From: an uncultured Oscillospiraceae bacterium
GTDB lineage: Bacteria; Bacillota; Clostridia; Oscillospirales; Oscillospiraceae
NCBI GenBank assembly: GCA_947628975.1
Contig: CANRBW010000042.1
Span: 1-10,580 of the forward strand
Length of the DNA: 10,580 nt
Direction: 5' to 3'
The position numbers were made by a program, and so were the translations under genes. The first letter of the stretch is position 1. Each line of letters opens with the position of its first letter. The notes beneath the pieces are model-generated. The model was not told where the DNA came from. It did no database searches and saw only the letters and a list, made by a program, of their open reading frames with translations. Below are positions 1-5,430 of the stretch, piece after piece.

Positions 1-257
1 TGAGCCAGCCCAAGCTCCTGATGCTGGACGAGCCCTCCATGGGCCTGGCCCCCATCCTGGTGGAGCAGATCTTCGACATCATCCAGTCCCTCCACAAGGC
101 GGGGACCACCATCCTCCTGGTGGAGCAGAACGCCCAGATGGCCCTCAGCGTGGCCGACCGGGGCTATGTGCTGGAGACGGGCAAGGTGGTCAAGTCCGCC
201 GCCGCCCAGGACCTGCTGAACGACGCCAGCGTCAAGGCGGCCTATCTGGGTGGCTGA
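1..257 (+). CDS. livF: Branched-chain amino acid ABC transporter ATP-binding protein, LivF type (3' end only)
   Basis: The reading frame is open from the window edge (first full codon at base 3) to TGA at 255-257, giving the last 84 residues. The fragment starts just before the Walker B segment (LLMLDEP) and contains the D-loop region (SMGLAP). It then has the LLVEQN segment typical of LivF, where many ABC ATPases have a histidine switch, and the ADRGYVLETGKVV stretch. It ends in AYLGG, a usual LivF ending. The Walker A and signature motifs lie outside the window. LivF pairs with LivG on the cytoplasmic side of a high-affinity importer for leucine, isoleucine and valine or related substrates. 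The other transporter genes should lie upstream of base 1. A strong terminator follows 23 bases after the stop, so this is probably the last gene of its operon. The family call is firm; the substrate is not determined here. Confidence 0.9.
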   Translation, partial: SQPKLLMLDEPSMGLAPILVEQIFDIIQSLHKAGTTILLVEQNAQMALSVADRGYVLETGKVVKSAAAQDLLNDASVKAAYLGG

Positions 258-280
258 GACCGGCGGCAAAACAAGAACAA

Positions 281-312
281 CTCTCCGCCCCAGCGGGCGG
301 GGAGTTTTATTT
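281..312 (+). terminator. Intrinsic terminator after livF
   Basis: The left arm ctctccgccc (281-290) pairs over 10 bp, with one G-U wobble, with gggcggggag (295-304) across the 4-base loop cagc. The T-rich tail ttttatttt follows directly. Position and form fit a Rho-independent terminator for the livF transcript. Confidence 0.88.
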
Positions 313-313
313 T

Positions 314-381
314 GCCCGCTGACGCGATCATCTGCTGGACGTTGCAGAGCCAGGCGGTGTACATCTGCTGTATCTTGCAGG
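314..381 (-). repeat. Two inverted (minus-strand) copies of the ~32-bp repeat
   Basis: Read on the minus strand, 370 down to 338 gives cagcagatgtacaccgcct followed by ggctctgcaacgtc, which matches the unit found many times on the plus strand further right. A second, weaker copy (337 down to 314) begins cagcagatgat and then diverges. The two starts are 33 bases apart. These copies face the plus-strand copies beginning at 394, so block A has a head-to-head inversion near 382-393. Transcripts across it could fold into an imperfect hairpin of roughly 18 bp (about 352-371 with 393-410). Confidence 0.65.
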
Positions 382-393
382 GATGGGTGGGAA

Positions 394-484
394 CAGCAGA
401 GAACACCGCCCAACTCTGCCAGATAAGCAGACGTACAGCGCCTAGTCCTGTGACGTTCAGCAGAGAACACCGCCTAACCCTGCA
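394..484 (+). repeat. Repeat block A, first run of direct units (three copies)
   Basis: Units start with cag at 394, 428 and 458. The fullest copies read cagcagagaacaccgcctag or close to it, followed by a variable 10-12 bases such as tcctgtgacgtt. The constant part is the start (cagcag) and the core aca(c/g)cgcctag; the 3' end varies. Spacing is 34 and 30 bases. Stop codons in the other frames and the repeat periodicity argue against coding. A 95-residue open frame crossing this region is a by-product of the repeats. Confidence 0.8.
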
Positions 485-533
485 AGGTTATCGCAGAGTC
501 GTTGCTGGAAGCCAAAAGCCCGCCCGCCCCTGC
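485..533 (+). repeat. Companion module L, copy 1
   Basis: This ~49-base segment starts aggttatcgcaga, continues tcgttgctggaagc, and ends in a C-rich part (cccgcccctgc). It recurs at 663-711 with only a few substitutions and one small indel, at a distance of 178 bases. It sits between the two runs of ~32-bp units in block A, as if each repeat run were preceded by one such module. Confidence 0.8.
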
Positions 534-539
534 GAGATA

Positions 540-662
540 CAGCAGAGTACAGCGCCTATCCCTGGATGGTACAGCAGAGAACAGCGCCTAGTCCTGTGAC
601 GCACAGCATAGAACACCGCCTAGCTCCGCTACGTCCAGCAAAGAACACCGCCTAGTCCTGTC
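540..662 (+). repeat. Repeat block A, second run of direct units (four copies)
   Basis: Units start at 540, 572, 604 and 636, exactly 32 bases apart each time. They share cagca(g/t/a)agaaca(c/g)cgcctag with small changes, and differ mainly in the last ten bases (for instance tcctgtgacgca against ctccgctacgtc). Several contain a short dyad (acag...ctgt around cgcctagtc). The regular 32-base period is the clearest sign of tandem amplification. These are not CRISPR repeats, because there is no unique spacer between them. Confidence 0.82.
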
Positions 663-711
663 AGGTTATCGCAGAATCGTTGCTGGAAGCTGAAGCCCAG
701 CCGCCCCTACT
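663..711 (+). repeat. Companion module L, copy 2, overlapping the 3' end of a gene
   Basis: This copy begins aggttatcgcaga as copy 1 does, then continues atcgttgctggaagc and ends agccgcccctact. The TAG stop codon of the minus-strand secreted-protein gene (cta at 707-709 on the plus strand) lies inside its C-rich end. The module therefore reaches into the coding region and probably supplies the stop. Confidence 0.75.
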
Positions 712-2623
712 GCGCGGAGAGGATAGCCAGGGGGTCGTCGGGGGTGTTGATGCCGCCGCGGCCGGCCCCCTGGGTCTGGGTGGCCACCTCGTCCACCTGC
801 CGGGGGCTCCGGCCGGCCTGGGTCGTAGTCTCGTCCCACGCCAGCGTCAGTTTGCCCCAGTTCTCCACATGGAGCTCCAGCTGGCCGGAGGAGCGGCTTT
901 GGTCCCCCTCGGCGTGGGCGGTGACGTCCACATCGGGGCTCAGGCCCAGCATCTGCAGGATCGCCAGGTCGCTATTGTCCAGCCCCAGGTCGCAGAAGCT
1001 CGCCGGGTCGAGCCGGGCGTGCAGCTCCAGGCTGGACAGGACGCCCTGCCCGTCCAGGGTGGCGGCGGCCTCAAAGGTCTGGAAGGGGCTGCTCCGCCCC
1101 GCCGCGCCCTCCCGCTCCGCCCTGGCGCGCAGGTACTCGTTCACTGTCTGGGTGGTGAGGGAGTAGGTGGTCGCGCCGTTCCGGGTGGTGAAGCGGTCGT
1201 TCCCGAAAAAGAGGCCCAGCGCCCCGATCTCCGCCTCAAACTCCTCCGCGGCATCCTCCGCCCCCATCCAGCCGGCGGAGCGCAGCATCTTGTCGTAGCA
1301 GGAGGGGACAGGGTCGAACGCCGCCTCGTCGTCCTCGCTGTGGGTCGGGCCCGCGTCCGGCTGCGTCCAGCCGCCCATCTCCTCGTCGAAGCGGGCCAGC
1401 AGGGGGATGCGGTAGACCGCGGTCCCCTGGCCGTAGTCCAGGACCATCTCCGCCTCCACCTCCCGCAGAAGCTGGGTGAGCGCGTCGGCGGTGAGGCCCA
1501 GTTGGTCGGCGGCCTCCGCCAGGGTCTGGTCGTCCAGGAGCTGGAGCAGCTGGGCCACGTCAAAGGTCATGGTCATGTCCACCAGGCCCTTTTGGGCGAT
1601 GCAGTCCGCCGTCAGGGACAGGGGGTAGGCCTTGTCGCCGTCCAGGGTGGAGAACCGGGTCAGCGTCACGTCCAGGTCGACGCGCTGGGCGATCGGTTCC
1701 TCCGAGAAGACCTTCGCCCAGCTCCGCTCCGCCAGCCGGGCTAAAAAGTCATCCATCGCGCGGAAGTCCTCCGACCGGGCCAGATAGGCGGCCCGGTCCC
1801 AGAGCTGGACCTCCTGGCGCTCTTCCCAGTCGTCGCTGTACCAGCCCACGTCCCAGCCCGCGGCCTCGGCGGCGGCGCGGACGGCCACGGGACCGGTGAC
1901 GTCGGCGGCCACGGCGGCCTCGCCCAGGATGGCCCGGAGGTCGGCGGCGTCGACGTAGCTCACCCCGTCGGCGGCGGTGATGGCCGCCTCGCTGGCCGCA
2001 CCGTTGACCATCAGGGTCAGGGCGGGCGCGGTCCGGCTGCCGCCCCCGTCCTCGTCCTCATCCAGGTATCGGTCCACATACCAGACAAACATATCGTCTG
2101 CGAACTCCTCCCGGGTGAGCAGATTCCAGTAGTTCATGTAGGCAGCGGCGTCCCGGTACGTTTCGTCCCGGTCGTCCCGCACATCGGCCTGGAAAAAGGC
2201 ATCGGCGTCAAAGCTCTCCCACGCCTGGGGGTACTGGGCCCGGTACGCCTCCGCCTCCCGGCAGTTCCGCTCGGCCAGGAGCCGGTTGTCGATGTAGTTG
2301 TTCTTCACCGCCTCCTCCACCGTGTCGCCATACGCGCTGAACTCCGCCCAAAATTGCTCCTCGGCAGTCCTGTCCCGGAAGCCCCAGCCGGCCAGGAGCG
2401 CGTCCTGGTCCAGGGCGGCGATCTCCTCCGGGTGGGCGGCCTCGTATTCGGCGTAGGACGCCCTGTCACCCCACGCCCAGGCGTCCCCATCCAACAGCTC
2501 CGACAGGTCGAGGGTGGGCACGCTATGCCCGTCCACAACAACCGTCTCCTCCGCCGCCAAGGCGGGCGAGGTCAGCGCCACTGCCAGCGCCAGGGTCAAC
2601 AGCCATGTCAACCACTTCTTCAC
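707..2623 (-). CDS. Secreted protein of unknown function with signal peptide and possible copper-amine-oxidase-N-like segment
   Basis: I do not recognise a named family for this 638-residue protein. The start chosen is GTG at 2623, because an AAGGAGG site lies 8 bases upstream and it gives a clean signal peptide: MKKW, a hydrophobic run, then SPALAA, with likely cleavage near residue 23-24. A longer frame reaches 2683, but its extra residues would precede the ribosome binding site. Mature residues about 25-190 are acidic and rich in aromatic and charged residues. Residues about 201-275 (TLMVNGAAS, YVDAADLRAILG, WDVGWY, VQLWD) look like the stalk-like 'copper amine oxidase N-terminal' domain common in secreted clostridial proteins; this is a moderate-confidence match by eye. 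The remainder (about 315-610) alternates beta-like stretches with helices. There is no lipobox, LPxTG or C-terminal membrane anchor. It is divergent from an XRE regulator and has repeat block A at its 3' end. Confidence 0.75.
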   Translation of the reverse strand: MKKWLTWLLTLALAVALTSPALAAEETVVVDGHSVPTLDLSELLDGDAWAWGDRASYAEYEAAHPEEIAALDQDALLAGWGFRDRTAEEQFWAEFSAYGDTVEEAVKNNYIDNRLLAERNCREAEAYRAQYPQAWESFDADAFFQADVRDDRDETYRDAAAYMNYWNLLTREEFADDMFVWYVDRYLDEDEDGGGSRTAPALTLMVNGAASEAAITAADGVSYVDAADLRAILGEAAVAADVTGPVAVRAAAEAAGWDVGWYSDDWEERQEVQLWDRAAYLARSEDFRAMDDFLARLAERSWAKVFSEEPIAQRVDLDVTLTRFSTLDGDKAYPLSLTADCIAQKGLVDMTMTFDVAQLLQLLDDQTLAEAADQLGLTADALTQLLREVEAEMVLDYGQGTAVYRIPLLARFDEEMGGWTQPDAGPTHSEDDEAAFDPVPSCYDKMLRSAGWMGAEDAAEEFEAEIGALGLFFGNDRFTTRNGATTYSLTTQTVNEYLRARAEREGAAGRSSPFQTFEAAATLDGQGVLSSLELHARLDPASFCDLGLDNSDLAILQMLGLSPDVDVTAHAEGDQSRSSGQLELHVENWGKLTLAWDETTTQAGRSPRQVDEVATQTQGAGRGGINTPDDPLAILSAQ

Positions 2624-2631
2624 AGGGCCTT

Positions 2632-2638
2632 CCTCCTT
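2632..2638 (-). promoter_or_regulatory. Ribosome binding site deciding the GTG start of the secreted-protein gene
   Basis: The minus strand reads aaggagg here, followed by 8 bases and GTG at 2623-2621. It places the start directly before MKKWLTW, the typical beginning of a signal peptide, and rules out the upstream ATG codons of the same frame as main starts. Confidence 0.8.
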
Positions 2639-2673
2639 TTTCATTCGCTCGGGTTTCTCTGTCCTCTGTTGTG

Positions 2674-2702
2674 AGCATACCACATTTTCTCCCGGTTTTC
2701 AA
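2674..2702 (-). promoter_or_regulatory. Candidate sigma-A promoter of the secreted-protein gene
   Basis: On the minus strand TTGAAA (2702-2697) is followed by a 17-base spacer and TATGCT (2679-2674). This is four to five matches in each hexamer at ideal spacing. The start of transcription would fall near 2667, leaving a leader of about 45 bases before the GTG codon. Confidence 0.6.
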
Positions 2703-2714
2703 TATCTTTTTCAA

Positions 2715-2749
2715 ATTTTATTAACCATGAGTAAATTAAAATCAATAAT
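2715..2749 (+). promoter_or_regulatory. AT-rich divergent control region: candidate promoter and dyad for the XRE regulator gene
   Basis: TTAACC (2721-2726), 17 bases, AATAAT (2744-2749) is a plausible sigma-A promoter reading toward the regulator. An imperfect dyad, attttatt (2715-2722) and attaaaat (2735-2742) with 12 bases between, overlaps it and could be an operator. The region from about 2697 to 2765 is far richer in A and T than anything else in the window. All of this is by eye; only the AT-rich character is certain. Confidence 0.35.
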
Positions 2750-2801
2750 AGATAATAAACATGAACTTCCCGTTGCGATACACTTAGCATGGGTGATAAC
2801 C

Positions 2802-3035
2802 ATGAGCGAGTACGGCTACCAAAATTTCATCCTGGACGTGGGCTTGAAGATCAGCTATTACCGCAAGCGGGCGGGGCTGACCCAGGAGGATCTGGCCGAG
2901 CGGGTGGGGGTGTCTACCTCCTACATCGGCATGATCGAGGCCCCCGGCATCAGCAAAAGCACCTCCCTCAAGACCCTCTACGCCATCGCCACCGCTCTGG
3001 GCGTTCCCCCTTATAAACTGCTGCAAAATGATTGA
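2802..3035 (+). CDS. Small XRE-family (Cro/CI-type) helix-turn-helix transcriptional regulator
   Basis: This 77-residue protein consists almost only of one HTH_3/XRE domain (about residues 12-72). Helix 1 is around LKISYYRKRAG, the turn helices are LTQEDLAERVG and VSTSYIGMIE, and the closing helices are LKTLYAIATALG and PYKLLQ. The IE at the end of the recognition helix and the LGV-P motif near the end are typical of the family. The frame is open much further upstream, but ATG at 2802 is preferred: a GGTGAT ribosome binding site lies 5 bases upstream, and everything before it is AT-rich promoter DNA or overlaps the opposite gene. There is no ligand-binding or second domain, so it probably acts as a DNA-binding dimer. 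Its divergent position next to the secreted-protein gene suggests, but does not show, that it controls that gene and itself. Confidence 0.85.
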   Translation: MSEYGYQNFILDVGLKISYYRKRAGLTQEDLAERVGVSTSYIGMIEAPGISKSTSLKTLYAIATALGVPPYKLLQND

Positions 3036-3159
3036 CGTTCCCCTTGCCCCGCCAGACAAGGGCGGAGAGTTGTCCGTAATGGCAAAGCCTGTCCCCCCAA
3101 CGGGGAGGTTAGTTGCTGCCGAACCAGACAAAACGCCGCAAACGACAAAGCGCAAATGC
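3036..3159. other. Non-coding stretch with two short hairpins after the XRE gene
   Basis: No gene is apparent here. cccttg (3041-3046) can pair with caaggg (3057-3062) over a 10-base loop, and cccc with cggg/gggg around 3095-3107 forms another short stem. Neither is followed by a T run, so neither is a convincing terminator. The frames that cross it lack ribosome binding sites. The sequence may be part of the repeat-bearing element that follows. Confidence 0.4.
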
Positions 3160-3189
3160 GCTGGAAGCCATAAATCCCACCCGCCCCTG
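3160..3189 (+). repeat. Companion module L, truncated third copy
   Basis: The segment gctggaagccataaatccca followed by cccgcccctg matches the right-hand half of the module at 485-533 and 663-711. The left half (aggttatcgcaga) is absent. As with copy 1, a ~32-bp unit starts shortly after it (here 9 bases on). Confidence 0.65.
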
Positions 3190-3197
3190 TTTGAGAC

Positions 3198-3355
3198 AGC
3201 AGAGAACACCTCCTAGCTCTGCCAGATACAGCAGATGTACCACGCCTAGCCACGCAACGCATAGCGCCGTACACCGTGTAAAGCGCCTAGTCCCGTAACG
3301 TACAGCAGCCGTACACCGCCTAGCCTGCTACGCACAGCCGGTGTGCCGCGCCTGG
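3198..3355 (+). repeat. Repeat block B: five degenerate units of the same ~32-bp family
   Basis: Units begin near 3198 (cagcagagaacacctcctag), 3229 (cagcagatgtaccacgcctag), 3260 (a longer, altered unit ending aaagcgcctagtcccgtaacg), 3303 (cagcagccgtacaccgcctag) and 3334 (cagccggtgtgccgcgcctgg). Spacing is about 31 bases apart from one longer unit. Copies decay toward the right end. Orientation equals that of the direct units of block A. The block fills the gap between the convergent XRE and ricT genes. Confidence 0.75.
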
Positions 3356-3380
3356 CCGCCGCTTTTGTCCTGGCGCGCGC

Positions 3381-3406
3381 GAAGGCGGACCTTTCGGTCC
3401 GCCTTC
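3381..3406 (-). terminator. Perfect hairpin just after ricT, possible terminator without a U tract
   Basis: gaaggcggacc (3381-3391) pairs perfectly over 11 bp with ggtccgccttc (3396-3406) around the loop tttc (gaaa on the minus strand, a stable GNRA tetraloop). It starts 4 bases beyond the ricT stop codon. Neither strand has a T run after it, so it may stabilise the 3' end, or terminate weakly for both convergent transcripts, rather than act as a standard terminator. Confidence 0.5.
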
Positions 3407-3410
3407 GGGT

Positions 3411-4601
3411 TCACTCGTGCCGCTCGTGGGGCGGCCGTCTTCTCCTGCGGTGGTGCTGGCCGCCGCCCTGGCCGCGGGGCTTGCCCCCCTTGGGGGCCTG
3501 GGCCCGCTCCTCGGCGGGCCGTTCCTCGGCGGGCCGGCCCTGTCCGCCCTGGCCGCCGCGGTGGCCCCGGCTGTTCCCGCCCCCGGACCGGCTGGGCCGC
3601 CGGGTGGGGGTGCGCTTTGGCTGGTCGGCCAGGAGGGCCTCCAGCTTCTCGGCCAGGCTGCCCCTGGGCTCGTGGTCCTGGCTCCGCTGGGCCTCCGGCG
3701 GGATGTACCGCAGAGCCTCCAGCTCCTCCTTGGGCGGCGCCACATAGTCCTCCGGCCGCTTCCCCTTGCCGGAGCGGACCACCCGGATCTCCTGGTTGTA
3801 GTAGGTCTTGGGCTGTTCGTCCCCGTTCTCCACCCGGACCTTCACCCGCTCCCGGAGGTAGTTCACGTCGGTGACCGTCCCCGGCCCGTCGGGGGTCTCC
3901 ACGAAGGACTCCTTCTTGGGACAGCGCTTCACCGCGTCCTCGTAGGCCCCCTGCTCGTACTTCAGACAGCACATCAGCCGCCCGCAGGCCCCGGAGATCT
4001 TGGTGGGGTTCAGGGAGAGGTTCTGGGTCTTGGCCATCTTGATGGACACCGGCTGGAACTTGTCCAGGAACCGACAGCAGCAGTAGGGCTGGCCGCAGAT
4101 GGCGATGCCGCCCAGCATCTTGGTCTCGTCCCGGACCCCGATCTGCCGGAGCTCGATCCTGGCGTGGAAGGTGGAGGCCAGGTCCTTCACCAGTTCCCGG
4201 AAGTCCACCCGGTTCTCCGCGGTGAAGTAGAACAGGATCTTCCCCCCGTCCGGGCTGATGTCCGCCCGGACCATGCTCATCTCCAGCCCCCGCTGGGCCA
4301 CCTTTTCCTTGCACTTGGCCAGGGCCTGGCGCTCCCTGGCCCGCTGTTCCGGGGTCTTCTCCCGGGCCGGGGCCTGGGGGCGGGGCTTGTCCTGCTCGGT
4401 GGCCAGGCGGACCACCGGCCGCAGGGGGGAGAGCAGGGTGGCCTCGTCCACCTCATGGTTGCCGCGGGTACACACCGCGTACTCCGGCCCCTTGGGCGTG
4501 GTCACGATGACCCCCTGCCCAGGCTCCACCGTCAGGTCGCCTGGGTTGAAGGAATACTCTTTTCCGCCGGGCTTGAACCGGGCGTCGATCACAACCGTCA
4601 T
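3411..4601 (-). CDS. ricT: RicT/YaaT (PSP1-domain) iron-sulfur protein with long basic C-terminal tail
   Basis: This 396-residue protein is the RicT/YaaT homologue. In B. subtilis RicT joins RicA (YmcA) and RicF (YlbF) in a complex that carries [4Fe-4S] clusters, works with RNase Y in mRNA processing, and affects sporulation, biofilm formation and competence. The PSP1 core runs to about residue 280. Its conserved cysteines are visible: ICGQPYCCCRFL (about 169-179), GACGRLMCCLKYE (204-216) and C227. From about residue 325 a tail of some 70 residues follows, rich in R, G, P and Q and ending in a run of five arginines and HERHE; B. subtilis YaaT (about 275 residues) lacks it. ATG at 4601 is chosen because AAGGAGG precedes it by 8 bases and the usual N-terminus follows; a longer frame to 4685 only overlaps holB. 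The gap to holB is 16 bases, so they are cotranscribed. Confidence 0.9.
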   Translation of the reverse strand: MTVVIDARFKPGGKEYSFNPGDLTVEPGQGVIVTTPKGPEYAVCTRGNHEVDEATLLSPLRPVVRLATEQDKPRPQAPAREKTPEQRARERQALAKCKEKVAQRGLEMSMVRADISPDGGKILFYFTAENRVDFRELVKDLASTFHARIELRQIGVRDETKMLGGIAICGQPYCCCRFLDKFQPVSIKMAKTQNLSLNPTKISGACGRLMCCLKYEQGAYEDAVKRCPKKESFVETPDGPGTVTDVNYLRERVKVRVENGDEQPKTYYNQEIRVVRSGKGKRPEDYVAPPKEELEALRYIPPEAQRSQDHEPRGSLAEKLEALLADQPKRTPTRRPSRSGGGNSRGHRGGQGGQGRPAEERPAEERAQAPKGGKPRGQGGGQHHRRRRRPPHERHE

Positions 4602-4617
4602 AGGGAGTGCCTCCTTC

Positions 4618-5430
4618 TCATTCTGCCTGGGCGCACGCGGCCAGCAAGCTGCCCCACAGGATGCCCAGATTGGCCGACGGGGCAAAGTCCTCCATCTCCT
4701 GGAGGCGGCGGGCCAGCCGGACCACTTTTCCGTCCGTCCCCGGCCCGCGGCGGGCCAACAGCGCCTGCCTGGTCCTCTCCCACAGCTGGATGGTCTCCTC
4801 CCGGGAGCCCTTCTCCCGGGCCGCGCACCAGCCCACGCGCCGCCACTCGTCCTCTCCCAGCAGCAGCTCCGCCAGCTCCTCGGCCTGGCGGTCGGCCTCG
4901 CCCTCGGCCCGGTCCCGGCCGGACACCGCCACCCGCTCGCACCGGGAGCGGATGGTGGGCAGCAGCGCCGCGTCGTTTGGGGCCAGGAGGAGGAAGACCG
5001 CGTAGACCGGCCCCTCCTCCAGCACCTTCAGCAGGGCGTTCTGGGCCGCGGCGTTCATCTGCCACGCCCGGCGGATGACGTAGACCTTCCTGGGGGCCTC
5101 GTTGGGCCGGACGTAGGCGTCCGCCCGGACCTGGCGGATCTGGTCCACCGACAGCTGGGTCTTGTCCGGGAGCCGCTCCACCCAGATCACGTCCGGGTGG
5201 ATCCCCCGGCTCACCTTCCGGCAGGCCCGGCAGCTCCCGCAGGGGGGCGTCTCCCCCCGGCAGAGGAGGGCGGCGGCCAGCGCCCTGGCCTGGTCCTCCA
5301 GCACCGGGTCCGGCGCGCCGGTGAGCAGGAAAGCGCCGCCCAGCTCCCCCCGCCGCGCCTTGGCGGCCAGGGCGGGGGAGAGGACCGGCCTCTCCGCGCC
5401 GGGCTCCGGTACGGCGGCGTTCTCTCTCAC
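4618..5430 (-). CDS. holB: DNA polymerase III subunit delta' (clamp loader)
   Basis: This 270-residue protein is the delta' subunit of the clamp loader, which with tau/gamma and delta opens the beta clamp and loads it on primed DNA in the cytoplasm. It has the AAA+ layout of delta': a degenerate P-loop area (LLTGAPDPVLEDQA, about 35-48) without the GxxxxGK[ST] lysine, and a zinc-binding set C57, C64, C67, C70. It also has the sensor region QNALLKVLEEGP (130-141) and the SRC motif (S162-C164) within TIRSRCE. The missing Walker A lysine is normal for this subunit, which stimulates rather than hydrolyses. The start is GTG at 5430, with GGAGG 7 or more bases upstream. It overlaps the stop of the decarboxylase gene as GTGA, so translation is probably coupled. 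The short C-terminal collar domain (about 190-270) is poorly conserved, as usual. Confidence 0.92.
   Translation of the reverse strand: MRENAAVPEPGAERPVLSPALAAKARRGELGGAFLLTGAPDPVLEDQARALAAALLCRGETPPCGSCRACRKVSRGIHPDVIWVERLPDKTQLSVDQIRQVRADAYVRPNEAPRKVYVIRRAWQMNAAAQNALLKVLEEGPVYAVFLLLAPNDAALLPTIRSRCERVAVSGRDRAEGEADRQAEELAELLLGEDEWRRVGWCAAREKGSREETIQLWERTRQALLARRGPGTDGKVVRLARRLQEMEDFAPSANLGILWGSLLAACAQAE

Noticed and set aside
312..599. 95-residue open frame on the plus strand through repeat block A
   Set aside because: The frame stays open because the ~32-bp repeat has few stops. There is no ribosome binding site, and the translation is just the repeat read through with frame changes between units.
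394..662. CRISPR array
   Set aside because: Units abut with a 30-34 base period and no unique spacers, the units themselves vary, and no cas genes are near.
2624..2683. Longer N-terminus for the secreted protein (start at 2683)
   Set aside because: The extra 20 residues would include the Shine-Dalgarno sequence of the GTG at 2623, would overlap the candidate promoter's start region, and would bury the signal peptide.
2514..2801. Longer N-terminus for the XRE protein
   Set aside because: The upstream open frame overlaps the divergent gene and runs through AT-rich promoter DNA. The domain begins just after ATG 2802, which has its own ribosome binding site.
3417..5078. 553-residue plus-strand open frame opposite ricT and holB
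   Set aside because: It is antisense to two clearly identified genes. Long antisense frames are expected at this GC content, and the L/P/G/R-rich translation resembles no protein.
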